From contig WYBC01000041.1 in the NCBI GenBank assembly GCA_011526085.1, positions 1 to 64,000 of the forward strand: a stretch of DNA of 64,000 nucleotides. Direction: 5' to 3'. The position numbers and the translations under genes are program-made. The notes beneath the pieces are model-generated. The model was given only the letters and a program-made list of their open reading frames with translations. It ran no database searches and was not told the DNA's origin. The stretch is from Lysobacter sp. Its GTDB lineage: Bacteria; Pseudomonadota; Gammaproteobacteria; Xanthomonadales; Xanthomonadaceae. This document shows positions 1-12,000 of this stretch, piece by piece; the first letter of the stretch is position 1; each line of letters begins with the position of its first letter.

Positions 1-3000
1 CCTGGGTGTATTCGCGGAAGGCCTTGCCCAGCGCCGCGATCTCGATCGGATCGCCGAGCTTGGTGCCGGTGCCGTGCGCTTCGATGTAGCTGACGTGGCG
101 CGCGTCGACGCCCGCGTCGCGCAGCGCATCGGCAATCACCGCCGCCTGCGCCTGCGGATTGGGCACGGTGTAGCCGTTGGTCTTGCCGCCGTGGTTCAGC
201 GCGCTGCCGCGGATGATCGCGTGGATCGCGTCGCCGTCGCGTTCGGCGTCGGAGAGGCGCTTGAGCACGGCCACGCCCACGCCTTCGCCCGGGATGTAAC
301 CGTCGCCGCCTTCGCCGAAACTCTGGCAATGGCCGTCGCTGGAGATGAACTGTCCGGCGCTCAGCATGGCGTATTTGCCGGGATGGATGCTGAGGTTGAC
401 GCCGCCGGCCAGTGCCATGTCGGTGCGGCCCAGACGCAGATCCTGACAGGCGAGATGGATCGCGGTCAGCGACGACGAACACATGGTGTCGAGCGTCATG
501 CTCGGCCCATGCGCGTTGAGCACGTACGACAGACGGTTGGCGATGCTGGCGAGGCTGCCCGAACGGTTGTATTCGCCGTACATCACGCCGGCGTACACGC
601 CCACCTGCCCGCCCCGGCACGCCTGCAGCGCGGCGCGGGTGTAGCCCGCATCCTCGAGCGCCATCCAGGCATGCTGCAGGAACAGGCGCTCCTGCGGATC
701 GATCTGTTCGGCGTCGCGCGGGGTGATGCTGAAGAAGCGCGGATCGAACTCGTCGGCGCCTTCGATGAAGCCGCCCCATTTGCTGCTGTGCTCGCCGGGA
801 CCGAGGGCCTCGCCGCCGGTCACCTCGCGATAGAAGGCCTGCCAGCGCCAGCGCTCCGCGGGGATTTCGCGGATGCAGTCCAGACCCTGGGACAGATTGC
901 GCCAGTAGGCGTCGAGGTCCCAGGCTTCCGGATAGCGGCCGCTGAGGCCGACGATGGCGATGGGTTCGTTGGTGAACGGTGTCTGCGCGACCGGCGCCTG
1001 CGCGACGCCCGCGTTCGCGCTGCGTCTGTCGGCCTCGCTGCGCCTGTCGCCCTCGCTGCGTCGGTCGGTCTCGCGTCGCGGCAGCAGTTCCGCGGTCGTC
1101 GCCGTGGCGCTCGACGGCGCGGTCACCGGCGGCGCGGCGGCAGGCGACGGACGCATCGAAGCGATGCGCTTGCCGGGCATGTGCGACTTCGGAGCCGCCG
1201 AGGCGGCCGGTGCAGCCTGCGCGGCCGAACGCTCGACGGCGCCCGGTGCGGGCGCGGTCTTCGGCACCAGGATCGCGATCAGGCGCTCCGCGTGCGCGGT
1301 GCAGAAGTAATCGCTGAGCTGCGCGATCGTCTGATATTCGAACGCCAGCGTCTTCGGCAGCTTGCCGAAGATCTTTTCGAAATGGGTCACCAGCTTCATC
1401 GCCAGGATCGAATCGATCCCGTACTGCTCCAACGGCGCCTGCGGCCGCACCCGCGCGACCGGGATCTTCAGCACCAGCGCGCACTGCTGGCAGATGTAGT
1501 CGAGCGCCTTAGCCCTGAGCGCATCGTTCATGCCCGAGGCGTCATCGACGCCGGTGGACGGCGCGTGCTCCGTGGACGCCGTCGCCGCCGGCATGGGCTC
1601 GCGCAAGGGGTCTGCCACGTCCAGCAGCGCCTGCATCGCCGGCAGTTCGCCCTCCATCACCAGCAGGCGGTCGCAGGACGCGGCGAAACCGCGGTACATC
1701 GACTGCATCGCGGCGGAGGTGGACAGCGGCCGCATGCCGGTATGGTCCTCCAGCCGCTCGCGCGTCGCCGCGTCGAGGCTCATGCCGCCGTCCTGCCACA
1801 GCGGCCAGTTGACCGACAGCGTGCGGCCGCAGCGTTCGCCCTGCGCGGCCAGTCGATTGCGCTGCGCGGCGAAGGCGTCCATGAAGGCGTTGGCCGCGGC
1901 GTAGTCGACCTGGCCGACGATGCCCCAGCAGGCCGAGAACGATGAGCACAGCAGCACGAAATCGAGCGGCAGGTCGCGCGTCGCGCGATCGAGATTGGCC
2001 AGGCCGGCGACTTTCGGCGCCAGCACCGACGCGAATTCCGCCGGCGTTTTGCGCAGGATGAAACCGTCGCGGAGGATGCCCGCGCAGTGCAGGATGGCGC
2101 TCGGCGGCTGTCCCTCGGCGCGCAGCCGCGCGATCAGGGCGTCGACCGCTTCCGCCTGCGCCACGTCCAGCGCGACGTATTCGATCCGGTGGGTCGGCGT
2201 CGCCAGCGCGTCCAGCGTCCTGCGCGCGTCCTGCGCGAGGGTCGAACGGCCGACCAGCACGATGCGCGCCGCGCCGGTCTGGGCGACGATCTCGCGCGCG
2301 AACTGCAGGCCGATGCCCCCGGCGCCGCCGGTGATCAGATAGCAGCCGCCTTCCTTGAACACCACCGGCGCCGCGGACGGCGCATCGCCGTCGACGGTCC
2401 GCGCCAGCACGCGCCAGCGCGGGATTTCGCGGCACAGCGCGCCGGCCCGGCGGACGTGGCGCACGTCCGCGCCGCGCGGCGCGTCGGCCGCGGATTCGTC
2501 GCGCACCACGCGCCGCAGCGCGTCGGCGTCGAGATCGGCCGGCACCTGGACCACGCGCGCGAGCAGCGCAGGGTTTTCCTCCATCGCCGCCCGGCACATG
2601 GCCGCGAAACCGGATGCGACCCCGGCGTCCGGCGCATCGGCGACGATCAGCAGCGCGCGCACGCCCTGCACGGCGCCCGCCAGCATCGACTGGATCGCGG
2701 CGAGCGCCTGCAGCGCCGCGTGGGCGAAGACGTCATCCGCCGCGGCCTCGGCCGGCGGCGCCAGTTCGACGATCTCGGCGGCGGACTGCGACTTCAGCGA
2801 CGCGACCACGGCGCGATCGAGGCCCCACAGCACGATCCTGTGCGGCGCCTGCGTGGGTCCGGGCACGGCCGGCGCCTCGACCCATTCGGGCGTCGCGAGC
2901 AGAACGCCCTGCGGCGCGTCGAGCGCCTGCCGCTTCAGCGTCCTGATCCGGACCAGCGCTTCGGCCTGGGTGAGATGGCCTTCCGCGACCTCGCGGTAGA

Positions 3001-3022
3001 TCGACAGCAAAGAGTCTTTCAT
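1..3022 (-). CDS. Trans-AT polyketide synthase, KR-ACP-KS (3' end beyond window)
   Basis: Second polypeptide of a modular PKS; it enters at 3022 and is still open at the left edge, so about 1,007 residues are visible. After an N-terminal helical segment there is a ketoreductase domain: the NAD(P)H motif TGGAGGIG lies near residue 230 and the catalytic Ser/Tyr region SSFSACWG...VDYAAAN near 355-375. An ACP follows, with the phosphopantetheine serine in GIDSI (Ser538), then an Ala/Pro linker and a ketosynthase with active-site DTMCSSS (Cys848) and EAHGTGT. There is no acyltransferase domain, so malonyl units must come from a free-standing AT not seen here. The ATG overlaps the stop of the upstream PKS by four bases (ATGA), so the two are probably translationally coupled. 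The KR-ACP at its N-terminus completes the module begun by the KS-DH that ends the preceding protein. Confidence 0.93.
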   Translation of the reverse strand, partial: MKDSLLSIYREVAEGHLTQAEALVRIRTLKRQALDAPQGVLLATPEWVEAPAVPGPTQAPHRIVLWGLDRAVVASLKSQSAAEIVELAPPAEAAADDVFAHAALQALAAIQSMLAGAVQGVRALLIVADAPDAGVASGFAAMCRAAMEENPALLARVVQVPADLDADALRRVVRDESAADAPRGADVRHVRRAGALCREIPRWRVLARTVDGDAPSAAPVVFKEGGCYLITGGAGGIGLQFAREIVAQTGAARIVLVGRSTLAQDARRTLDALATPTHRIEYVALDVAQAEAVDALIARLRAEGQPPSAILHCAGILRDGFILRKTPAEFASVLAPKVAGLANLDRATRDLPLDFVLLCSSFSACWGIVGQVDYAAANAFMDAFAAQRNRLAAQGERCGRTLSVNWPLWQDGGMSLDAATRERLEDHTGMRPLSTSAAMQSMYRGFAASCDRLLVMEGELPAMQALLDVADPLREPMPAATASTEHAPSTGVDDASGMNDALRAKALDYICQQCALVLKIPVARVRPQAPLEQYGIDSILAMKLVTHFEKIFGKLPKTLAFEYQTIAQLSDYFCTAHAERLIAILVPKTAPAPGAVERSAAQAAPAASAAPKSHMPGKRIASMRPSPAAAPPVTAPSSATATTAELLPRRETDRRSEGDRRSEADRRSANAGVAQAPVAQTPFTNEPIAIVGLSGRYPEAWDLDAYWRNLSQGLDCIREIPAERWRWQAFYREVTGGEALGPGEHSSKWGGFIEGADEFDPRFFSITPRDAEQIDPQERLFLQHAWMALEDAGYTRAALQACRGGQVGVYAGVMYGEYNRSGSLASIANRLSYVLNAHGPSMTLDTMCSSSLTAIHLACQDLRLGRTDMALAGGVNLSIHPGKYAMLSAGQFISSDGHCQSFGEGGDGYIPGEGVGVAVLKRLSDAERDGDAIHAIIRGSALNHGGKTNGYTVPNPQAQAAVIADALRDAGVDARHVSYIEAHGTGTKLGDPIEIAALGKAFREYTQ

Positions 3023-6000
3023 GACGGTAACCCGAGTTCGGCGGCTTCTTCGGCCGACATTTCCTTCCTGGAGATGCTGTCGAGCAGCTCCCGATAGAAC
3101 GCTTCATCGAACGCGCCCGCTTCGTCCGGCGATTCATGGGCATCGAACGACCTCGCCGCGTCCACCGGACGCCCTGCGTCCGAACGCCGCGCCGCGCCGG
3201 CTTCGGCGACCGCCGCGGCCTTCGCCTTGTCCACCCCGCGCCAGACGAAGCCGCGGATGTCGACGCAGAGCGCGCCGTCGGCATCGAAGATCGAGACATC
3301 GCAACTTTCGATGGCGCCTGCGCCTGCGGTGCCCGCCGGCGTCAGCACGACGACGACCTCCTCCGGGCACGGCGCGTGCAGGGTCAGCGAGCGCAACGCG
3401 AACGGCACCGACGGCGCGTGCGGCAGCGTCTGCAGCGAAGGCTGGAACCCGACGCATGCCTGCAGCGCGGCGTCCATGATGCTGGGATGCATGCGGTAGG
3501 CGTCCGCGACGCCGGCGACGGCGGGCAGCACGACCGTCGCCACCACCTTGCCGCCGGTGCGCGACAGCGTGCGGAGACCGCGATGGGCCGGGCCGTAGTG
3601 CAGGCCCATCGGACCGAAGGCGGCGTAGATGTCGTCGGCGTTCCACTGCTCCCCGCGCTGCGCGGCGGCCAGCAGGGCGGCGTCGGCTGTGCGCTCGCCG
3701 GCGGTTTCGACGAAGCTGCCCTCGCCCTGGCAATGCAGGACGCGGCTGTCGCCCGAACCGGTGGTGATCTCGAACAGGATCGCGCCGGCATCGTCGATGC
3801 CGAGTTCGATCTCGACCGTCGTCGGACCTTCGACGACCACCGGTCGCCACCAGGCGACGTTGCCGAGGACCAGGCGCCCGTGCGAGCCGGGATCGGCGAA
3901 GGCGTCGGGCAGCGCTTCGGCGATGGCGGCCGCCGCCATCTCCAGATAGGCCACGCCGGGCAGCACGTGTTCGATGCGGCCCTCGCCGAAGCGCACGCGG
4001 TGATCGCGGAGGAAGAACTCGGTGCCGTCGAAGGTGGCGCGATAACGCTGCTGGCGCAGGGTCGAGACGTTGGCATGCAGCAGCGGATGCAGGGCGGCGG
4101 TCCCGTCCGCGCCGCTGAGCGACTGCGCCGATGTCTCGTCTTCCAGCCAGTAATGCTCGCGGGCGAAGGGATACAGCGGCAGTTCGATGCGCCGCGGCGG
4201 CGCCCCGGGTGCATCCCGGTGCAGCATGTCCCACGGCAGATCGACGCCATCGACCCACAGCTCGGCGAGTTTGTCGAGCTTGCCCTCGCGCAGGCAGGTC
4301 TGGATCAGCACCGCCTGCAGGTCGCGGTCCTGGCCGATGAAGGCGAGTTTTCCGGCGCGCGACAGGGTGCTGCCGACGTGCATGCCCTTCGGCGTCTCGC
4401 CCGTGGCGAAGGCGCGCAGGCGCTCGTCGAGTTCGGCCAGCGAGCGCACGACCAGCGCGCAGCGTTCTTCCATCGCTTCCTTGCCGACCTGCAGGGTGTA
4501 GGCGATGTCCTGCAGCGAAGGCGCGGCATGGGCATCCACGGCGGACGCTTCGAGGAATGCCGCAAGATCCTGGGCGCGCTGCCGCAGTTGTTCGGGGGTC
4601 TTGGCCGACAGCGGGATCAGCGCCGGTCGCGACGGGCCGGTATCGGCCGTCGCCGCCACCGCGCGCGGCGGCGCCGCTTCCAGCACCAGATGCGCGTTGG
4701 TGCCGCTGAAGCCGAAGGAGCTGACCACCCCCGCGCGTCCGCCGTGGGCGTTCTCCGGCCAGGGCTGCAGCGCGGTGCTGACGTGGAACGGGCTGTCGGA
4801 CAGGTCGATGTGCGGGTTCAGCCGTTCGAAACTCGCCGCCGGCGGCAACTGGCGATGTTTGAGCGCGAGCACCAGCTTGAGCACGCCGGCGACGCCGGCC
4901 GCGTACAGGCTGTGGCCGATGTTGCCCTTGACCGAGCCGAGCACGCAGTACTGGGTCTTGTCGGTGTAGTGCCGGAAGGCCTGGGTCAGGCCCTCCACTT
5001 CGATCGGGTCGCCCAGCTTGGTGCCGGTGCCGTGCGCTTCGATCAGCTGGATGTCTTCCGGATCGATCCCGAACTTGTCGTAGATCGCGCGCATCAGCCG
5101 CGTCTGCGACACCGGGTTCGGCGCGGTGATGCCGTTGGTCTTGCCGTCCTGGTTGACGCCCCAGGCCCGGATCACGGCGTGGACGATGTCGCCGTCGCGC
5201 TCGGCGTCGGCCAGGCGCTTCAGCATCACCGTGCCGACGCCTTCGCCGGGCACGAAACCGTTCGCGCGGTGATCGAACGCGAAGCAGCGTCCGTCGACCG
5301 AGAGCATGCCGGACTGTCCGGTCCTCACATGCATCGTCGGCCCCGCCATCACCGCGACGCCGCCGGCCAGCGCGAGGTCGCAGTTCTGCGCGACCAGGCT
5401 GTCGCAGGCGTTGGCGATCGCCACCAGCGAAGAGGAACAGGCGGTGTCGATGGAGAGGCACGGCCCCTGCAGATTCAGGAAGTACGCGATGCGCGCGGCG
5501 AGGATCGACATCGCCGAACCGGTGAAGCCCTGGGTGCTGAGCTGGTGCTCGCGCGAGCGCTGGTGGTAGTCGGTCCCGCCGCAGCCGATGAATACGCCGC
5601 AGCGGCTGCCGGAGAGGCTGCGCGGATCGATCGCGGCGTTCTCGATCGCGTGCCAGCAGCTCTGCAGCATCAGACGCTGCTGCGGATCCATGCTTTCGGC
5701 TTCGGTCGGCGAAATGTTGAAGAACAGCGGATCGAACACGTCGCTGTCTTCGAGCACGCCCATCCAGCGGCAGTTGGTGGTGCCCGGGACCGAGATGTCT
5801 TCGCTGAAGTAGCGCTCGATGTCGAAACGCTGCGCCGGTACCGCGTCGATGCACTCCTTCGCGCCGGCGATGTTGCGCCAGAACGCGTCGAGGGTCTTCG
5901 CGCGCGGGAACTGGCCGGCGATGCCGATCACGGCGATGGCGTCGGTGCCGCCGGCGGCCGACGACGCGCGACGCGCGCCCTTTTTCCGCCAGGAGGTCAG

Positions 6001-9000
6001 CGCCGGTTGCGTGCGCGGTGCGCTGGTCGCCGCCGGGCGCGCGTGGGCCGGGGGCGTCGGCGCGGATGGCGGCGCGACGCGCGCGACCGCCGGGGCCGAC
6101 GCGGCCGCACGCGCGGGCAACAAATTGCCGAGGAAGCGGGTGAATTCGACCAGGGTCGGATGGCTGTAGACCTTGGTCGCTTCGATCTTCGTGCCGTATT
6201 CGGCGTTGATCTTGCGCACCCAGGTCACGCCGGTGATCGAATCCAGGCCGAGCTCGACGAACTGGCGATGTTCGTCGACATCGTCCTCCGACATGTGCAG
6301 TTCCTGCGCGAGCATGCGCTTCAGCGCGGCGCACAGATCGGCTTCGCTGTCGCGGCTCTCCTGCGCGGCGGTCTGCGGCGCGACCGCGGCGGCTGGTGCG
6401 GCGACCGCGGCGACCGCGCGCGGTGCGGCCGGCGCCGGCTTCGGCCCGCCCTGCCGCGCGGCGATCAGGGCGACGACGAAGTCGCGGAACTGGCGCAGCG
6501 TCGGATGGCTGTAGACCTTGGTCGCTTCGATCTTCGTGCCGTATTCGGCATTGATCTTGCGCACCCAGGTCACGCCGGTGATCGAATCCAGGCCGAGATC
6601 GACGAACTGGGTGTCCTCGTCGACATCGTCGACGCGCATCTGCAGCTCGAACGCGAGCAGCGATTTGAGGAAATCGGCGATGGCGTCGGCGTCGACGGTG
6701 GCGGTTTCGCCGGTCGCGGCAGGCGTGGCGGCCGCGGCCGGCGCAGGCTGCGCCTGCACCGGGGCGACGTCGCCAGCGGCGTCGCCCTCGCTCAGGAAGT
6801 GCTGCATCACGCCCTGCAAGGCATGCCCCTGACCGACGAAGCTGCGATCGTGCATCGCCAGTTCGCGCGCGTAGGTCGCTTCGACCCGGGCGAGATCGGC
6901 CGCGCTGAAATGTCGCTTCAGCGCGCGCGCGTCTTCGACGCGGCGCGACGCGATCGCATCGGCCAGCGCGATCGCGCGCGGCAGGACTTCGCTGCGCGGC
7001 ACGCAGGCGTGAGGCAGACCCTTGGCGCGCAGCTGGCTGCCGGTGTATTCCTGCGCGGTGAACAGCGTTTCCTTTGCCAGATCCAGGCCCAGCCGCGCCG
7101 GGAAGATCAGGGTGGAGCCGGCGCCCGGCGTGAAGCCGTACTGCATGTACGGGCTGATGTAGCGGCTTTCCGCGCTGAACAGGCAGAGGTCGGCGAACAT
7201 GCCGAGCGTCCAGCCGCCGCCGATGGCGTGGCCCTGCATCGCGGCGATCACCGGCAGCCGGCAGCTCATCGGCAACTGGTAGACCTTGGCATCGGTGAAC
7301 TTCGCGGCGCCCTGCTGGATCGCGATCAGGCTTTCGCGGGTGCCGCCGCAGGCGAAATAGGTGTCGTAACCGGTGAGCACGACGGCGCGATAGTCGTCGC
7401 AGCCGTCGATGTGCGCGAACACCTCTTCCAGCCCGCGGATCAGCGCGGGCGAATACATGTTCTTCGCGTCGCGGTCGACCATGCGCACGACGACGACCCC
7501 GTTGTCGCGCACTTCGGTTTCGATCGCGGGCGACGACGGCAGCGGCGCGGCGCGGCGTTCGCCGCCGGCCACGGCATCCTGCGCGGCGTCCTGCACGGTG
7601 TCCGCCACGCGGTTGCGCTGGCGCCACTGGCGCAGCGCATCGGCCGAACGCAGCGGCGTGGCGTCGACCAGGGCCAGCGTCGTCGCGATGACATCGGCGG
7701 CGACGATGGCGGCGCCCGATGCCAGCGCGTCGGCGTCGATCGCGGTCGCACCGAACAGGCACTGCCGGGCGAGGTTGTCGCCGAGGCGACGCGCGAACAC
7801 CGGCATCGCCCGGCGCAGCAGCGTCGGGTCGCGCCACAGCGTTTCGGCCGAACAGCGGCCATGCTCGCCGTGCACGCAGGCATCGGCGCTCAGGCCGAGC
7901 AGCCAGCCGAAGCCATCGGTGCCGTGTTCGAACGCGACGATCGCCGGGACCGGAAGGCCCGACAGGGTCGCCTGCAGCGAAACCAGTTCGGCGGCGGATG
8001 CCTGTGCGTCGTCATCGCCGGACGCCGGCAGGAAGTCGGGAAGATCGCTGCGCACCACGATCGCGGCATGGCCGCCGCGCTGCGCCAGATCGGCCAGGGT
8101 CGCGCGCAGATCGCGCAGCGCGGCCGAGCGCGTCGCATGGCCCGCGCGGAGGCGGACCGAAACGACCGCGTCGGACAGCGGCTCGATCGCGATGCCCGTG
8201 CGCGCCTTCGGCGGTTTGCCCGCCGCCTTCGAGGGCGCCACCGGGCCGGACTGCGGCCGCGTCGCGTCGCCAAGGCGCGCGACCAGCGGCGCCAGCGCGT
8301 CCGCCATGTGCGCCTTGAGCAGGGCGAGCGATTCGCGCGGCTTGGCCGCGATCGACGCGGCGAGCGCCAGCGCGGTCGGCAGCGTCTGCGCGCGTTCGAC
8401 GACCGCGCAGGTCCAGCCTTTGGTGGCCAGCGCCTGCCCGCGCTGGGCGCCGCCGATGAAGAGCAGATCGTCCGCATGCGATGCGCCGAAACGCGCCGCC
8501 AGCAGATCGGTTTCGGCGGTGGTCGGATGGAACCCGCGCACGGGATCGGAGAACCCGTAGCGCGATTCCTGCGCGCAGACCATGAAATCGCAGAGCGCGG
8601 CGAGCAGGAAACCGGCGCCGTCGGCGTCGCCCTGCGGCGCGGCGATGGTCGGCAGCGGGAACTCGAGCAGCGCGCGATACAGCCCGGCGCCGATCGCGGC
8701 ATCGAGCGCCGCGGCATCGCCGCGACGGAACGCGTTCTCGCCTCCGGCGATCAGCAGGGCCTTCGCGTCCGCGCGGTCGTGCAGATGCGCCAGCGCCTGC
8801 AGCAGTTGATCGATGGCGGCGGCGGTGGGCGCATCCGCCTCGACGGTCAGCGAATACACGCCGTCGCCGAGCGCACGCAGATCGACGCAGGACGCCGCGG
8901 TATCCGCATCGGCGACCGCGACGCGTTCGGCATCGGGACGATCCAGCGCGATCGTGGGTCGGGCAAGGGGCGCGGCACCGGGACCGGGCAGATCCGCGGC

Positions 9001-12000
9001 CGCGCGCAGCGACAGCGCATGCGGCTTGTCGATGGGGACCGGCGCACGCACGACAGGCGCCGTGACGCGCAGGAACGCGAGCCTGCGTCCGGCCTCCGGC
9101 AGCACCGGTGCCGGCAGGCGCGTTTCGGTCGAGTGGGTTTCGGCGGGACGCGCGGCGTCGACCGGCGTCGCAGCGGCCGGGGTCGTGGCGACGGATGTCG
9201 TGACCGCGCTTGCAGTGACGGCGGGCGCGGTGCCCTGCCCGACCGGCACTCGTGCCAGGCGCAGGCCGACGATGTCGAGGGTGGGATGGCCCTGGGCGTC
9301 GAAACAGGTGGCGTCCCAGCGCGTGGTCTCGGCATCGACCGCGTCCTGCTCCTCGCAGCGCAGGACGAGATAGCCCTGCTGCGCGCATCGGCCATGGACG
9401 CGAACCGCATCGATGGCGGGAATGTGCCAGGCGAACGGCGACGACGGCAGCGGCCCCAGTTCGCCCAACAGCCAGGCAGCGCCCTGGATCACCGACGCCA
9501 GCACGTCGGGCGGCAGGCCCCACGATCCGGGCGTCGTCGCTTCGGCGCCGGCGTATTCGAGCACCAGCTCGCGCGCCGAGCGCGCGACGCGGCGAACGAC
9601 GCGATGTTCGGTGGCGTCCGCGAGCCCCAGCGTCGCGAAGCGGCCGTGGAAGGCGTCGGCGGCGATCCCGCGCGACAGACGCGCCGCGAACGCCGCGACG
9701 TCGGCCTGCGCCGGAGCGACGGGCACGGCGAACAGCGCGCGACCCTGGGCATGCACGCGTTCCGCATCGCCGACGGCGCTGTGGATCTCGAAGCGCAGCG
9801 CATCCTCGCTGTCGGGCAGCAGCGCGATCTGCAGTTCGCAGCCGGCGTCGATGCGCAGGCCGTCGTCCAGTGCGACATGCTCGAAGCGCAGTTCACGCGT
9901 GGCGATGTCGTCGGGATAGGCCTCGGCGACGGCGGCACGCGCCATTTCGAGGCAGAGCAGCGCCGGCAGATGGCGCTGGCCCGCGGCGTCGGTACCGAGG
10001 AAGCGCTCGTCGCCCTTCAGGTCGACGGCATACGCCGGGTAGCGCAGGGTCGAGGTATTGCGCTGGAGCAGCGGATGTTTCGCGGCGGCGGCACGGCCGT
10101 GGCCGAGCGAACGTTGCGGTTCGATCCAGTGGCGTTCGCGCGCGAACGGATAGGTCGGCAGCGGGATGCGTCCCGGTCGAGCATCCGCACCGGCATCGGA
10201 GTAGAGCCGCGCCCAGTCGATGCCGACGCCCTTGGCCCAGTATTCGGCGATGCGCGCGAGATCGCGCTGCGCGGTCCAGGCCTCGCAGCGCGAGGCGAAA
10301 TCGGGATCGGCACGGCAGGCGGCGAGAAATTCGCGGTTCTTGCGGACATTGCCGCGATGCGGTTCAGGATCGGAACGCTGCCCGTCGGCCAGCGCCTGCA
10401 ACTGGCGGCGCAGGTCGTCTGCGGAATCGACGATCAGCGCGATCCGCTCGTCCATCGCCTCGCGCCCGACCTGCAGTGTGTAGGCCAGCGCTGGCAGATC
10501 GACGCTCGCGCCCTCGCGCTGCAGATAGGCCAGCAACTGGCGGATCTTGTCCTGCAACTGTTCGGCGTTGCGCGCCGACAGCGGGACCAGGCGGGGGCCG
10601 GTCTCGGCCGCGCGCGGACGCGCGGAGACCGGCGCTTCCTGCACGACGAGATGGGCATTGGCGCCGCCGGCGCCGAACGACGAGATGCCGGCGATGCGCG
10701 GCAGCTCGCGGCCCGTGGCGACGTCGATCGGCGCCCGCCATGCGGCGAGTTCGCGCTGCAGGCGGAACGGCGTCGTCGAGAAATCGATCTCGTCGTTGAC
10801 CTGCTCCGCGTGCAGGGTCGGCACCAATTGGCGATGCCGCAGCTGCAGCAGCACCTTGGTCAGCGCGGCGATGCCGGCCGCGGATTCGCAGTGGCCGATG
10901 TTGGATTTGAGCGAGCCGATCGCGCAATGCTGCCCGGCCGCCCGGTCGGTGGCGCGACGGTTGGCGCGGAATGCGCGGGTGAGCCCGGCGACTTCGATCG
11001 GGTCGCCGAGCGCGGTGCCGGTACCGTGCGCTTCGAGATAGCTCACGTCGGCGGAATCGATGTCGGCCCGGGTCAGCGCGGCGGAGACGACCGCGGCCTG
11101 CGCGACCGGATTCGGCACGGTGTAACCGTGCGTGCGGCCGCCGGCATTGAGGGCGCTGCCCTTGATCACGGCATGGATGTGGTCGCCGTCGCGCAGCGCG
11201 TGCGCCAGCGGCTTCAGGATCACCGCGCCGACGCCTTCGGCATCGAGGAAACCGTCGGCATTGGTGCCGAAGGAGCGGCACTTCCCGCCCTCCGACAGCA
11301 TCCCGAGCGCGGTGAGTTCGAGCATGTGCTGCGGATCGATGATCAGGCTGACGCCGCCGGCGATCGCGGCTTCGCACATGCCGCTGTAGAGACTGTCGAG
11401 CGCGACGTGGATCGCGGTGAGCGACGCCGAGCAGGCGCTGTCGACCGCGAACGAGGGGCCCGAAAAATCGAACAGGAACGAGATCCGGTTCGCGATCGAG
11501 TAGAACAGCGGCTGCGGGGTGTAGCGCGAATTCATCACGCCCACGAACACGCCGACCTTGCCGCCCGGCGCGAGGGTGTCCGGCGTGTAGCCGCTGTCCT
11601 CGATCGCGTGATAGCTGGTTTCCAGGAACAGGCGTTCCTGCGGGTCGATCTTCTTCGCTTCCTTCGGCGCGATGCGGAAGAACAGCGGATCGAACTTGTC
11701 GACGTCGTCGATGAAACCGCCCCAGCGGGTGAAGCCGGGGCCTTTCTCCGGGTCGTAGTGATCCTGCCAGTGCCAGCGATCGGCGGGCACCTCGCCCGCG
11801 CAGTCGCGGCCGGCGGACAGGTTGTCCCAGAAACGCTCCAGATCGGGCGACTGCGGGTAACGCCCGCTGATGCCGATGATGGCCACGTCGAAACGCGCGG
11901 GGCGATCGGCCGCCGCGTCGCCGGAGACAGGCAGGGCAGCGGGCGACGCGGGCACCGGCGCTGCGGCCGCGGCCTCGTGCCGCGGCGCGAACCGCCGGCG

